Of a DNA stretch of 64,000 nt, positions 20,778 to 32,687 are shown in pieces. The notes under the pieces were generated by a model. It searched no databases. It was given only the letters and a program-made list of their open reading frames with translations, and had not been told where the DNA came from. This DNA comes from Tilletiopsis washingtonensis (Eukaryota; Basidiomycota; Exobasidiomycetes; Entylomatales). The stretch's first letter is position 1, and the number at the start of each line of letters is the position of its first letter. The stretch is taken from positions 601,583 through 665,582 of the forward strand of contig NW_020311999.1 of NCBI RefSeq assembly GCF_003144115.1, in the 5' to 3' direction. The translations under genes were made by a program, and so were the position numbers.

Positions 20778-23700
20778 ATGGCCATGCGTGCGCCCTACGC
20801 CCCGGCCTATGCCGGCGGCGCAGGCGGCGGCGGCGGTGGTGGTGGCCCCTCCCGCGGGCCGATGAGTCCGCCTGGGATGCAGCCCATGGGCGCACCGCAG
20901 TCCGCACCCGCACCAGCCGCCGCTCCACCACACAAGGGCACGCTCGCGCCCGGCACTCGCGTGCAGGTCGGCGCGCTGGCCGTCGTCGTCGTCAAGTACC
21001 TGGCAGAGGGCGGCTTCGCACACGTCTACCTCGTGCGCTCCTCACAGCCGCTGCCGCTGCCTGCTGCTGCCGGCGCGCCACCGGGCGCCGAGTACACGCA
21101 CGTGCTGAAACGCATCGCGGTGCCGGACAAGGAGGCACTGGCGATCGTGCGAGGAGAGGTTGAGGTGCACGTGAGTGGCTCCCAGAGGAGACAAGGAGGC
21201 GCTGCATCGAGGGCGTGGCACTCAGGCTCTGCCCTGCGCGGGCGGGAGCGCCGACCGAGGTACGGACCAGGCAGCTGGAGCCTCGTGCTGCGGCCCTGGC
21301 GCTCTCGGCACGCTTCGCGCTCGCTGCAGATGACCTTCCTCCGCCGTGCTTTGACGCTGACACGCCTGTCTTAGCGGGCGCTGCGCTCGCATCCCAACAT
21401 CGTGCACTTCATCGAGGCCTCGGCCACGTCGCTGCCCAACGGCGGCTACGAGGTCTTCATCCTGATGGAGTTCTGCAGCGGCGGCGGGCTCATCGATCTC
21501 ATGAACGCGCGGCTTCGCACACGGCTTGCCGAAGCCGACGTGCTGCGCATCTTCTGCGACGTCGGTGCAGGCCTCAGTGCCATGCACCACGCCTCTCCAC
21601 CTCTGCTGCATCGCGATCTCAAGGTCGAGAACGTGCTTCTTGCGCCCTCTACACGACCAGGAGGTGCCACGTACAAGCTCTGCGACTTTGGCAGCACCAC
21701 TCCGATCCTCTCGCGTCGCGCTCCGCGTTCGGCAGATGAGGTGCGCCGCCTCGAGGCAGAGCTCAACCGCACCACGACGCTGCAGTACCGCGCGCCAGAG
21801 ATGGTAGACGTGGCGCAGCGCCGCGTCATTGATGAGAAGGCAGATGTGTGGGCCATGGGCGTGCTCCTCTACAAGCTCTGCTACTACACGACGCCATTCG
21901 AGGAGAATGGCGGTGGGCCACTTGCAATTCTCAACGCGCGCTATCGCTTTCCAAGCCAGCCGGCGTACAGCGATGGCGTCAAGGCGCTTGTCGGTGAGTG
22001 GTAGCGCGAAGGCCGGGCGTGAAGCGTATGATGCATAGCATGCCTCGTCTGAGCCGGAGCTGACTCTGGCGCTCTGCAGCCTCAATGCTGCAGGAGCAGT
22101 CGGCATCGCGGCCAACGATCGACGAGGTGCTGATGCGAGCGCACTCTCTGCTCGGCACGCCGGCGCCCGACAGCGTGGCGCACTACGCCAAGCTGGCGCA
22201 GAGCGGCAAGCAGATGAGCGAGCTGCCCACGCTCACGTCGAGCAAGGGCGGCGTCGAGCTCGGCGCTGACGCTGCAGCCCGCGCACTGGCCTCGCAGCAG
22301 GCAAAGGGCCGCATTGTGCCCGCGGCGCCGGGAGGCACGTCGGATCTCATCGATATGGCGCCGAGCGAGGAGGAGACCAGACGCGCAGAGGAGGCAGAGG
22401 CAAGGCGGCGCGCAGAGGGCATCACGCCAATGCGTCGCGGCAGGCCAGGCAAGACGCCGGGCGCCACCGCCACCAACGGCTCTCCAGCTCCTTCGCCCGC
22501 CCCAAAGCCAACGCCTGCGCCGGCTGCGAGAGTACCGATGCAGCTCACAGGCCCGCGCAGTCCCGATCCCTCGATCAAGGTGGCACCAGCCTCTGCAGGC
22601 GGCTTCTCCGACACCTTCTCGCCGCCGACAGGCTTCGCCGACTCATTCGCGCCCTCCAACGCTGGCTCGCCTGCTTCCGTGGCTACCACACATACTGCGC
22701 CGCAGTCTGCCGGGCTGCGTCTTCCACCAGGCTCGGCGAACGAGCTGCGCACCACGCCGCTGAATCACAGCCCAGCGCTGCCGGGCTTTGGCAGCAATGC
22801 GCCTTCGCCGCGAGTCAGTCCACTGCCCTCGCCGGTCGCGCCGGCGGCTCGCTCCGCTCCGTCCGGCAGCGCAGTGCCAGCCGTCAAGTCCAAGGCGCAA
22901 GATGACGAGGCCTCGTCACGCTTCCCCAGTGTTGCCGAGCTGGACGCACGCTACGCCTCGCCGCCGGCAGCGGAGCGCAAGGAGGAGCGAGCGCCGCTGC
23001 CTGGCATTTCTCAGCGCGAGTCGGTCGGCGCAGTGGCGAGCCGCTTTGCCAGCGGCAGCAGCAGCAGCAGCGCCTCGAATGCGCCCAGCGCTAGCAGGCC
23101 GACGGACTTTGGCGCCTCGCTGACTGCGCGCTGGCCGCCGCTTGCGGGCTCTGCATCGCCTCTGGCCACGCCCTCACAGGCGCGCAAGAGGCCTTCGATC
23201 GAGCACCGCCACTCAGTCAGCGGCACGCCCGGCTCGCGCACCGTCAGCTCGGAGCGCAAGGCGCCCGAAGGGTCCACTAAGGCGCCGACGCTGCCGACGC
23301 GCAAGCCAATGCCGCAGGACTGGCTCACTGCCGAGCTGGACCACTCGGCACAGGCCAGCGGCGAGAGCAAGACACAGAAGCTTGCTGCGCCGGCTGTTGT
23401 GCCAGAGAAGGCCGCCTATCGCAGTCCTGCGCGCTACGCTGCCGAGCGCCTGCCTGATGTGGTCACGGACGCGCCGGCAGCGCCGCCGAAGGCAGTGCCG
23501 GTGGACGACAGCGACTCGAGCGGCGATGAGGGACCAGAGGAGGTCGAGTACAGCCCGCGGCGGCCCGTCAGTATGGCCGTGTCGCCCTCATATGGCAATG
23601 CTTCTCGCTCTGGCAGAACGTCGCCCGGCCGCATCAAGAAGCCCTCGTGGCTTGTCGAGGCCAGCAAGCCGGCCAGCAGTGCCTCACTGCAGGCCGCAGT

Positions 23701-25108
23701 CTCGCCGCGCCTGCAAGATGCGCCCGCAGTGCCACTTTCGGAGGCGGAGAAGGCGCCCTCGTCGGCGGAACGGGCGCCCTCGCCGGCTTTCGACGTCACC
23801 TCGCCCGAGCCGGCCTCCGCTCGCTCGCCCCAGCCGTCTTCTGCTCGCTCGCCTCAGCCGAGCGAGGCGCGCTCACCCCAGCCGGCTGCTGCGCGCGTGC
23901 CGGCGTGGGACGAGGATGATGAGGAGATGCGGGCCATGCCGCCGCCGCGTCTCGATGGGCAGTACATCCATCGCGCGCCATCGGGCACGGTGGGCACGCT
24001 CATCGACATCGGCGGCAGCCGGCAGGCTTCGTACGACGAGGGCTACACTCAGAAGATTGCTGAGAAGCCTGCCGCGGAGGCTGCTACGCCGCCGGCCGCC
24101 GATGCCGGCATCTCTCCCTTTGCGCCGACAGTCAAGCGCTTCGCAGACGCCGCCACGTCGCCGACGATCTCGTCGACCGAGAAAGATGAACGCCGCGCGC
24201 CCGTGGCACCCGTGCCGCGCAAGGGCACGGCAGAGAGCATGGTCTCGCGCTACGAGAATCTCACCCTCAGCGGCTCGCGTGCCGACAGCTCGACGGCGGC
24301 CAAGAACATCGCGCGCTCGCGCTCGGCCTCGCCGGCGAAGCTGACGTCCCGCCCTGCTTCGCCTGCAAAGCCAAGCAAGCAGGATGATGAGGCGGAAGAC
24401 TTCAAGTCTCGCTTCCCCAGCGTCGAGGTCAAGCAGCCAAAGGAGCCTCACTCGGCTCCGGCGCGCGCCGCCTCGCCCGCCAAGACTAGCAGCACCGAGA
24501 AGGCGTCTCGCCCGCGCGACTTTTCGCCTCCTCGGCGCGCCAATACGCTCGCAGCGCCGGTGCCGTTTGGCAGCAAGGACGGCGACGAGGAGGAGAGCAA
24601 GCCCCAAGCGCGGCTGGCGCAGCCCGGTCGTCCGGCGCCCGGCTCGCTGGTGCGCGAGCGGCAGCGCTCCCTCGTGGGCGCCTCGAAGCCGGACGTGATC
24701 GTGCCAATCATGCCGCGCGCCACTCGTCCTGTCTCCTCGCGTCCGGCCCCGCAAGCGAACGCCTCGCTCAAGCCATGGGAGCGCGACGCGGCCGAGCGCG
24801 AGGCGGCGAGCAAGGGCGGCGTGGTGCGTGGGCGCGTGACGGCTGCTTCGCCGCGCGACGACGACTCGGGCGGCGAGGGCTTCAGCGGCGTCGGACAGCT
24901 GGTCTCGCAGTGGCAGACGAATGCAGCGAACGGCGCGCGCGGCTGGGGCAAGGTGGGCGAGCCACGACGCCTGCCGGGCAACCCGGCCGAGGCAAAGCTG
25001 AGCAGCGAGGCTGCCGCTCGCGTCAATGGCGAGGAGAGCACGACGCTGCGGCGCTCGAGCACGATGAGCCAGCTCAACTCGGGCCGCCAGCCGGGCCGCG
25101 ATGTCTGA
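20778..25108 (+). CDS. Ark1/Prk1/AAK1 (NAK) family serine/threonine kinase
   Basis: Members of this family phosphorylate endocytic adaptors and control actin patches and clathrin uncoating. Three exons, 20778-21170, 21375-21993, 22080-25108 (1346 aa). Kinase domain about residues 60-360: glycine loop LAEGGFAHVYLV, catalytic Lys in HVLKRI (about 111), helix C Glu (about 127), HRDLKVENVLL (about 209-220), DFG (about 235-237), APE in LQYRAPEMVD, DVWAMGVLLYKLCY. The wording GGFAHVYL plus NRTTTLQYRAPEMVD is specific to NAK kinases. The ~980-residue tail is Pro/Ser/Ala-rich with repeated SARSPQP units near residue 930, several SRFPSV motifs and many SP sites; it is probably disordered and binds endocytic partners. 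It ends in a conserved-looking segment (LVSQWQTNAANGARGWGKVG). The start is the first ATG of the open frame. Confidence 0.93.
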
Positions 25109-25470
25109 GAGGGCCGGCGCCCATGTAATGCCTGTGCACGGAATAGATGACGAACGAGCGCCCAAGCTCTTGATGAACTGGAGCAGCGTGTGAGCCTGGA
25201 GGAGGTGGGGCGTGGAGGACGGCGAGGGGCCAGGCCGAGCTCGACCGAGGGCGACCGGCGCTAGCGGCGCAACTGTGCGGGGGACTCGACTTGGCGCAGA
25301 GGCGGCCGGCCTGCAGCAGCTCTCCAGAGGTGCGTCACCGCAGCAGCGCCGCTCCGGCTCGGAGGAATTGCCGCGCCGCCGCGCGCCTCGGGTGGAGGGC
25401 CGATCCTTCAAGAGCTCGCCGCCCAGTCCTTCGGCCCGCTCTCTCTTCTTCACCACTCACCACTCACAAG
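25109..25470. promoter_or_regulatory. Spacer and leader upstream of the invertase gene
   Basis: A 362-bp interval that must hold the kinase 3' end and the invertase promoter. The last 60 bp are a CT/CA-rich leader (CTCTCTTCTTCACC then CACTCACA repeats) running into the ATG. No Mig1-like or other sugar-control site was identified with confidence. Confidence 0.45.
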
Positions 25471-27423
25471 ATGCTCGCCTCGACATTCTCCGGTCTTGGC
25501 GCTCTGCTGCTCGCCGGCCTGGCGGCAGCACAGACGCCCGAGTCGGCATGCCGCAGCTCCAATGGCTCGCAGCCCTTCGACGGCATGTACCGCGAGGCCG
25601 CGCGCCCTCAGATCCACTTCTCGCCGTCGTCCGGCTTCATGAACGACCCGAACGGCATGTTCATTGCCAACGGCACGCACCACCTCTACTACCAGTACAA
25701 CCCCAACTCGACGGTGGCGGGTAATCGTGAGCAGCTGCGTACACTGGTCTGCCAAGCCCTGATGCTGACGCCGTCTCGTTCCCTCTCTGCCAAGAGCACT
25801 GGTGAGATTTTCTTTCGCGTCTGCCTGCTTTTCCGAGGCTGAATCTCTCGTAGGGGCCATGCAACGTCGCCTGACGGCTACGAATGGACAAACCAGGAGA
25901 TCGCGCTGGCGCCGGAGCGCGAGGGCCAGGGCATCTTCAGGTGTGTCGGGTGCCAGTCCTGCGAAGGAGACCAGGTTGCTCACTCCAGCTCCACAGCGGG
26001 TCTGCCGTCATCGATGTCAACAACACAAGCGGCTTCTTCGACGGCACGGTCGCCGCCGAGACGCGCATCGTCGCCATCTACACGCTGAACACGCCGACGG
26101 AGCAGACGCAGGACATTGCATACTCGCGCGACGGAGGTTACACCTTTACCAAGTACGAAGGCAACCCGGTCATCTCGATCAACAGCACGCAGTTCCGCGA
26201 CCCGAAGGTCTTCTGGGACGCACAGGCGCAGCTCTGGGTCATGGCTGTTGCGCACACGCAGTCCTGGGAGATCGGCTTCTACACTGTGAGCGCTTTGTCC
26301 CCGGGTCCGATCGCTCTGGCTGACTCCGCACGCCACACCAGTCTCCCGACCTCAAGACGTGGGAGGAGCGCAGTCGATTCAGCAGCGGCCTGCGAGGCTA
26401 CCAGTACGAGTGTCCGGACCTGATTGAGGTCCCTGTGCAAGGAGGTCCTCACGACGGTCAGCGCGCCAAGGTCCTCGTCGTCAGCATCAACCCCGGCGCG
26501 CCTCTGGGAGGCTCCGTGACGCAGTACTTCATCGGCGACCTGAACAGCGGCAGCGATGGCTTCGAGGACTTCACCTTCCGCACCAACGACACGGCGGTGC
26601 GCTTCACCTCGTTCGGCAAGGACGAGTACGCCGCGCAGAGCTTCTACAACTCCGGCGACGAGGGCGCCATCTACCAGGCGTGGCTCGGCAACTGGCAGTA
26701 TGCGCAGGCTGTGCCCACCGCAAACGCCACGAGCGGCTGGCGCAGCGAGCAGAGCTTGCCGCGCCGTCTGCGCCTCGAGTGGGTGCAGCAGAATCCGCAG
26801 ACGTGGGCCTACGTGCTGGCGCAGGAGCCGCTGAGCTTCGGCTCGCTGGCCGGCACCGATCTGGCGCCGTCCAACGTCTCCGGCAACACGACGGTAGCCC
26901 TCAACGGCACGGGCGCCTTCGATGTTCGCGCCCTCTTCTCGCTGCCCGCAAACGCCACCGTCGAGCCGCGCGCCAACCTGCGTATCCGCACGCAGGGCGA
27001 GGGATTCCTCGACATCGGTGCCGACTGGGCTGGCGACGGTGCCACCGTCTTCGTGGACCGGCGCAAGGCTGGCACAGAGTGGGCGGACACGAACCACTTC
27101 TTCACCGACCGCATGTCGGCCAGCCTCATGCCCGTGCCGCGCGTCGCCAACGACTCGTCTTCCGACAGCCTCATCGAGGTGCGCGTCGTCATCGACCGCA
27201 TCGTGAGCGAAGCCTACTACAACAATGGCACGAGCGTCGCTGCCGTTCTGACCTTCTGGGGTGAGTCGAGGGCTGCGCACACACAATGACAAGGCAGCTG
27301 CTGATGTGTGCTCTGCCAGACAACGACGAGGTGCCGTCATTCGTCGACGTGACGACGAGTAGCTCGCAGCTCAAGCTCGAGAGCCTCAGCGTCGTTCCGA
27401 TCGCTAGCGGCTGGAAGTGCTGA
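25471..27423 (+). CDS. Secreted GH32 invertase (beta-fructofuranosidase)
   Basis: Hydrolyses terminal beta-fructosides such as sucrose outside the cell. Six exons: 25471-25726, 25795-25801, 25854-25940, 25997-26285, 26342-27260, 27320-27423 (553 aa). A signal peptide covers about residues 1-20. GH32 catalytic residues are present: nucleophile Asp in MNDPNG (about 59), RDP transition-state stabiliser (about 184-186), acid/base Glu in YQYECP (about 236). Many Asn-X-Ser/Thr sites suit secretion. The wording [33 protein letters not shown] and FFTDRMS is closest to yeast-type invertases, though inulinase or fructosyltransferase activity cannot be excluded. Exon 2 is just 7 nt (AGCACTG, AAG acceptor) and is required to produce [15 protein letters not shown]. 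The C-terminal beta-sandwich is complete. Stop codons of this and the TPR gene are 93 bp apart. Confidence 0.95.
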
Positions 27424-27516
27424 GCGAGTCTGCAGTCTCTCGCACACGGGCAAGCACGGGTGAATGCTACTTCTCAATGTCGATCGCCTCGTGGTATACA
27501 GTGTGTCGCCCATCTC

Positions 27517-28552
27517 TCACTCGGAGCTGCCCTCGCGGAACTCTCGCTTCACAGCCTCCAGACGCGCCTCGTACTCCTCCTCGCTGGGAAAGAGGCCACG
27601 TGCGCCGTAGCACGCCACGAGCTGCCACGGCAGCGCGAGGTAATCGTCGACTTGCAGACCGAACTTGGGCTTGTCGGATGAGCCGGCGCAAAGAGCATCG
27701 ACTTGCGCAAGCAGCGTCTGTGCCTGCTCGCTGGGGTGCAGCTTGATGCATGCCTGCAGCGCTGTTGAGCGAGTCAGACGATGTTGCGAGCAGCGCCGCA
27801 CTACTCACGCGGACGAGGATCGCGACCGAGAGCATATAGCGCCTCTGCTTCACGCAGTTGAGCCTTGGCGCACCGATGCTGCCACTGCTTGAAGTATGAG
27901 CTTCCCGCATGCGCCATCTCTGCCTTGCTGAGGCCGCTGCACTTTGCCGCCTCCACGAGCGCCTCGAATGCCCGACGCGCGTCGTAGAGCGCTTGCTCCC
28001 ACCTGAGCAAGACGTCAGCGTGGTGCAGAAGAAGAGGAGAATGGCACTCACAGGTGGCAGCGGGAGGCGAGCAGGGCGCGATTCAGATGGAAGGAGCCGT
28101 CGGGCACGGGCGCTTCGTGAATGCTGCTCGGCTCGTCAGCGCATGCCACGCCGCCAGCTCTAGACGACTGACCAGGCAGTGTAGTACAGATACGCCTCAG
28201 CGTAGCTCTTGCGCTCGAATGCTTCGTTGCCGCGCTTCTTGAGGAGCTCGAGCCGTTCGCTCAGCTTGCGCGACGCCGACGCAGCAGTCGACGCCTCGCT
28301 TGGCGCAGGTGACTGTGCCGGCGAGGGCTTGCGTACGTTGCGGTCCACCGAGACGCGCGGCTCGAGGCCGATGTTGGCGGGCAGAGGTGCGAGAGGAGAG
28401 GCGCGCGCTGATGAGGAGCTAGAGGCGGAGGAGGAGGAGCCGACAGCGCGAGCGGCTGCGGCGACGCTGGCGGAGGAGCAGCCGGCGGCGGTGAGCCTTG
28501 CGGCGCGGCTGGAGCGCGGCGTGCTGCTGCCGCTGGTGCGGTCGGCGGGCAT
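27517..28552 (-). CDS. Small TPR-repeat protein, function unknown
   Basis: Four exons, 28552-28173, 28123-28052, 28002-27809, 27761-27517 (296 aa). The first ~85 residues are Ser/Ala-rich and probably disordered. TPR-like helices then follow: ERLELLKKRGNEAFERKSYA, continuing after a splice into PDGSFHLNRALLASRCHLWE and QALYDARRAFEALVEA, which is the usual first and second TPR. A further helical segment is QWQHRCAKAQLREAEALYAL. The C-terminal part (DDYLALPWQLVACYGARGLF, then an acidic helix) is unfamiliar. TPRs of this type often bind Hsp70/Hsp90 tails, but no family can be named. The start at 28552 was preferred; an in-frame ATG at 28741 would add 63 residues of unlike composition. Divergent from the PPZ gene. 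Confidence 0.8.
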
Positions 28553-30465
28553 GATGGAGGTCGAGGATGAGGGTGGGAAGGAGAGGTGCGAGGCGTGCTC
28601 CTGACTTGAGTGCTCGGCACGGCAGCGGGCGCAAGGCGGCCCATGCGCAGCCAGGGACGGGTCACGTCGCCCAGATTGCCTCTCAGGGGCCTCCCGCCGC
28701 CATCTTACGGCCGGCGAGAGGTTGTGCCAGATCTGCCGCATCTGCCTCCGTCGCGAAGTGACGAATCTGCTCCACAGAACCGGCTCAAATTCACCTCACA
28801 AGCGAAGCGAAGCATGCGATGTCAGCCTCGGAGGCGTGCAAGGACGTTCCGCGAAGCGGTGCACAGCGCATGCAGGCCGGCGCGCGTCCTTCTCCACGCG
28901 CCGCGCGACCGTCGTTCCCACGTCCGAGCGTGAGCTCGCTGCTATCTACCTTCGAAGAGCTCACGCACTCAAGCCGCGAGCAACGCCCACCACGCACTCC
29001 CCGCCTCTCCGCCTATCGGCGCCCAGAAAAGCACGGGAGGGCGCGGCGCAGCAGGGCGCCCACTGGTGCGAGAGAATGCGCGCCGTGGCGGCCTTGGCGC
29101 ACTCGTCCATCTCGAGCTCTTTTCGCCCTCACGGCGGCCGCGATAGCTTCTCGGCTTCCGTTCTCCCCCGACTCGGCGCTCAGCAGCATGCAGGCACCCG
29201 ATGCGAGCTGCGTCTGCGGCGCAGCACTGCCACCTCAGCATGCAGCGCCTCCTGGCCCACGGTGCGGCGCCCTCCTGTGCTCCACGAAGCCCTCTCGCTG
29301 CGGCGCACGGCGCTCTGTGCATTTTGAGCGCGTGCACGGGTGCAAGCGGGTGCTCAGAGGGCTGCGTGCTTTGCTCAGGTGTCGTCTGTGCGCTGTCCTC
29401 TTGCACGCACGCAAGAGCTCGATCTCGGGGTCCTCGCGCGTGACACCGGCCCGAGCTGACGGCGGGACGCTAAGCAGGCAGTGCAACGGGGCGCGGCGGG
29501 CCTCGGATGTCGAGGCAGCCGCCGCCGCCAGCAGTAGCAGGGCTCAGCTGACGCTGCATGGCTTGCCGAGCCCAGCCGTCGCATGCTCTCCACGGTGAGG
29601 TCGCTTCAGCGCACCTCGTCTCACCCTTGACGCCGGAGTGGAGCTCAGCGGAAGCCGGCGGCGAGGCGGGAAGCATGGAGTGCAGCCTGCACCGCCTGCG
29701 CCGCTGCAGCTGCGAGATGCACACGGGCCGCAGCGGGCCGCAGCGCAGCCAGCGCGCAGCGCACGGCGGCGGCGGCGGGAGCGCGGCGAGAGGCCAAGGC
29801 TTGCCCCGCCTTCGCGCGCGCCGAGCGGCGGGCAGGAGGCGAGAGGCCGGCGCGCGGCGCTGCGGTGCCGCTCTGCTGTGCCGCGTGCTGCCGCTGCGCC
29901 TCTCTTCCAGTGCCGCCGTGGCGCGCGGCCGCCTCCTCGGTGCTCGTCGCGTCTCGCGCTGGCGGCGTGCGTCGCACGGTGGCCTCGCCTCGCCTCGCCG
30001 GCTGCTTCTCGACGCGCACCTGCCTCCTCGCCCCGCCCTCCGCCCACCCTCGCTCTCTGCGCCCAGTCGTGCTCGTCGTCCGTCGTCGCTCCTTCTCTGC
30101 ACCTCGCGCCTGCGCTACACCTCTCCTTCTCCGCCCGCTCCAGAGCTGCGTCTGCGCCAGCTCGGCGTGCTCCTTGCCCCTGTCGCTCTGCAGCAGCGCC
30201 GCTTCTCCGCCCACGTCGCACCCGCGGCCACGCCATCGCAGCAGCCCGCTCGTCCTGCGCACGCCGCACTTGCCGCTCCTCAGCTTGCCGCCTCCGCGCT
30301 GCCAGCTAGAGCGCTCCTCTGCGCCCGCTCCGCCCGCCTCCGCGCTCGTCCGTGAGTCCGGGACGCTCGCACCGCGGCGCTGCACCCGGCCGCCGGCGCG
30401 TACTCACTCTCCTCCAGCTGCCTGCACTCTGCACAGCTGCCTCGCGCCACGCGCCCGCCGCCAGC
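28553..30465. promoter_or_regulatory. Long divergent spacer between the TPR gene and the PPZ gene
   Basis: About 1.9 kb between outward-facing starts. Several overlapping Arg/Ala/Cys-rich frames exist on both strands, but none shows a domain or splice structure. From about 29,990 the sequence becomes a C/T-rich leader. A GTGAGT at about 30,351 and CAG sites at about 30,417 and 30,437 could form an intron in the 5' untranslated region of the phosphatase. Confidence 0.45.
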
Positions 30466-32276
30466 ATGTTCAAGTCCTTCGGCAAGATGATGGGCGGCTC
30501 GTCGAAGAAGGGCAAGAAGTCGGGCGAGTCGAGCGACTACGGCAACGACGACAGCGGCAGCGTCGCCGCGTCGCAGGACAGCTTTGGGCGCTCGAGCAAG
30601 GCGCGCGACTCGGTCGCCTCGACGGCGGCGGCGTCGGAGAACGGCAACGGCAAGGGCCGTGGCCGCAGCGGCAGCGCAGCGACGGCGGCCGATGATCCCG
30701 CGCACCCGCAGCGCATCGAGAAGCACGGCGGCCTCAGCCGGCACGAGAGCCCGCTGCCGTCGCCGTCGGGCTCGCAGGCTGATGGCCTCAACGGCAACGG
30801 CATGCCCAACACGCCGACGCCGGGCCGCAGCGACAGCGGCGAGTCTCCAGCGCCCGGCGGCTCCGCAGCTGCTCAGGCCGCTGGCGCGGCTGCCAATGCG
30901 CCCGCCGGCATTCCCACGACGCAGACGATCCTGGCGAATCCGCTTGGCGCCTCGGGCTCGGTAGTGGCGCCGGCCTCGGCAGGCGCACGGGGCTCCATGG
31001 CCGGCAGTGCTGGTGCAGGCGCAGGCGCAGGCGCAGCTGGCGAAGGGGTGCGCACGTTTGACATCGACGACATGATCACGCGGCTGCTCGAGGCGGGCTA
31101 CTCGACGTCAAAACTGCCCAAGCCGGCACTCAAGAACGCCGAGATTACGGCCGTCTGCACGGCTGCGCGCGAGGTGTTTCTCTCGCAGCCGACGCTCATC
31201 GAGCTCTCGCCGCCCGTCAAGATTGTCGGCGACACGCACGGCCAGTACCAGGACCTGCTGCGGCTGTTCGAGATGTGCGGCTTTCCGCCGCAGGCAAACT
31301 ACCTCTTCCTCGGCGACTACGTCGACCGCGGCAAGCAGAGTCTCGAGACGATCCTGCTGCTGCTCTGCTACAAGATCAAGTACCCCGAGAACTTCTTCCT
31401 GCTGCGAGGGAATCACGAGTGTGCCAACGTGACGCGAGGTGAGTGCGAGGGGTGCTGTGCTGCCGGCGCCCCTGCGCGTGCGGCGAGGCTGACTGCGCCT
31501 GCGGCAGTGTATGGCTTCTACGACGAGTGCAAGCGGCGCGTCAACATCAAGATCTGGAAGACGTTCATCGACGTTTTCAACACGCTGCCCATCGCCGCCG
31601 TCGTGGCGTCCAAGATCTTCTGCGTGCACGGCGGGCTGTCGCCGTCGCTCTCGAACATGGACGACATCCGGCGCATCGAGCGTCCGACGGACGTGCCCGA
31701 CTACGGCCTGCTCAACGACTTGCTCTGGAGCGATCCGTCAGACACGGCGCTGGACTGGGAGGACAACGAGCGCGGCGTGAGCTACTGCTTCGGCAAGGCC
31801 GTCATCCAGCAGTTCCTCGCGCAGTACGACTTCGACCTCATCTGCCGCGCGCACATGGTCGTCGAGGACGGCTACGAGTTCTGGAACGAACGCACGCTCG
31901 TGACGATCTTCAGTGCGCCGAATTACTGCGGCGGTGAGTGCGGCACGCGGCCCGGGGGTCGTGCGCGGCAGCTGACGCGCGCCGTGCCGCAGAGTTCGAC
32001 AACTTCGGCGCAGTCATGAGCGTGTCGGAAGACTTGGTGAGGCGCCGCAGGGCCAGCTTGCGACGATTCGGCGCTGACGCCGGCCACCCCCAGCTCTGCG
32101 CATTCGAGCTGCTCAAGCCCCTCGACGGCGCGGCGCTCAAGAAGGAGATGGCACGGAGCCGCAGAAAGTCGTGAGTGCGCCCAGCCACGGCCGTAGCCCT
32201 CGCCTCTGACGCTCGCACCTGCAGCTCGTCTGCTGCCACGACGCATCAATCGCCGCCGGCACGAGGATCCTACTGA
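30466..32276 (+). CDS. PPZ-type serine/threonine protein phosphatase (PPP family)
   Basis: PP1-like metallophosphatase; fungal Ppz enzymes regulate cation homeostasis, cell integrity and the cell cycle. Five exons, 30466-31438, 31508-31933, 31993-32036, 32094-32170, 32225-32276 (523 aa). Residues 1-195 are a Ser/Gly/Ala-rich extension, the feature that separates PPZ from PP1. The catalytic domain (about 197-500) has all metal and catalytic motifs: [45 protein letters not shown] and SAPNYCGEFDNFG. The start is MFKSFGK rather than MG, so the N-myristoylation site of yeast Ppz1 is absent. The first loop reads GDTHG instead of the usual GDIHG/GDVHG. The first intron (69 nt) is in frame without stops. 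A divergent PP1 paralogue with an extension is the alternative. Confidence 0.88.
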
Positions 32277-32687
32277 GCATACACGCCTCTCGTCTTCGCA
32301 TCTTCGCGCACGATGCAGCCTTGCGCCGCAGCTCCACCGCGCGCAGCCTGCGCGGAGCTCGCGTCCCTGCCGCCGTGCGCCAGAGCCGGCAAGCATGCCT
32401 CGCCCATGCGTCGCATTCCCAGCAGCATCTCGACCGAGGCGTTGCATCGCCATTGCACGCGCCGGCCTCGTCACTGCGCACCGCCGCATTCTCGCATCGC
32501 TCTCGTCCAGCCACGCCCACCCTCCTCTCTCACCCCTCAGTCCCCAACCGTTCTCTCCGTCTCGTGTTCTCCCACCCTCTCTCTCTTTCGCCGCAGGCAT
32601 GGCCTGCCGCATGCCGCCGCACATCCCACATCTGCAAGCCTCGTCTGGAGAATGAAAAGTCATTGAACGAGAGCGCCTCCGCCGCGC
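32277..32687. other. Convergent 3' spacer between PPZ and ROK1
   Basis: A 411-bp interval between facing stop codons, C/T-rich in its second half on the plus strand. No gene or clear terminator signal was recognised. Confidence 0.5.

Noticed and set aside
28819-30385. Several 200-280-codon frames on both strands between the TPR and PPZ genes
   Set aside because: They overlap each other in all frames, are dominated by Arg/Ala and lack domains and introns of the local type.
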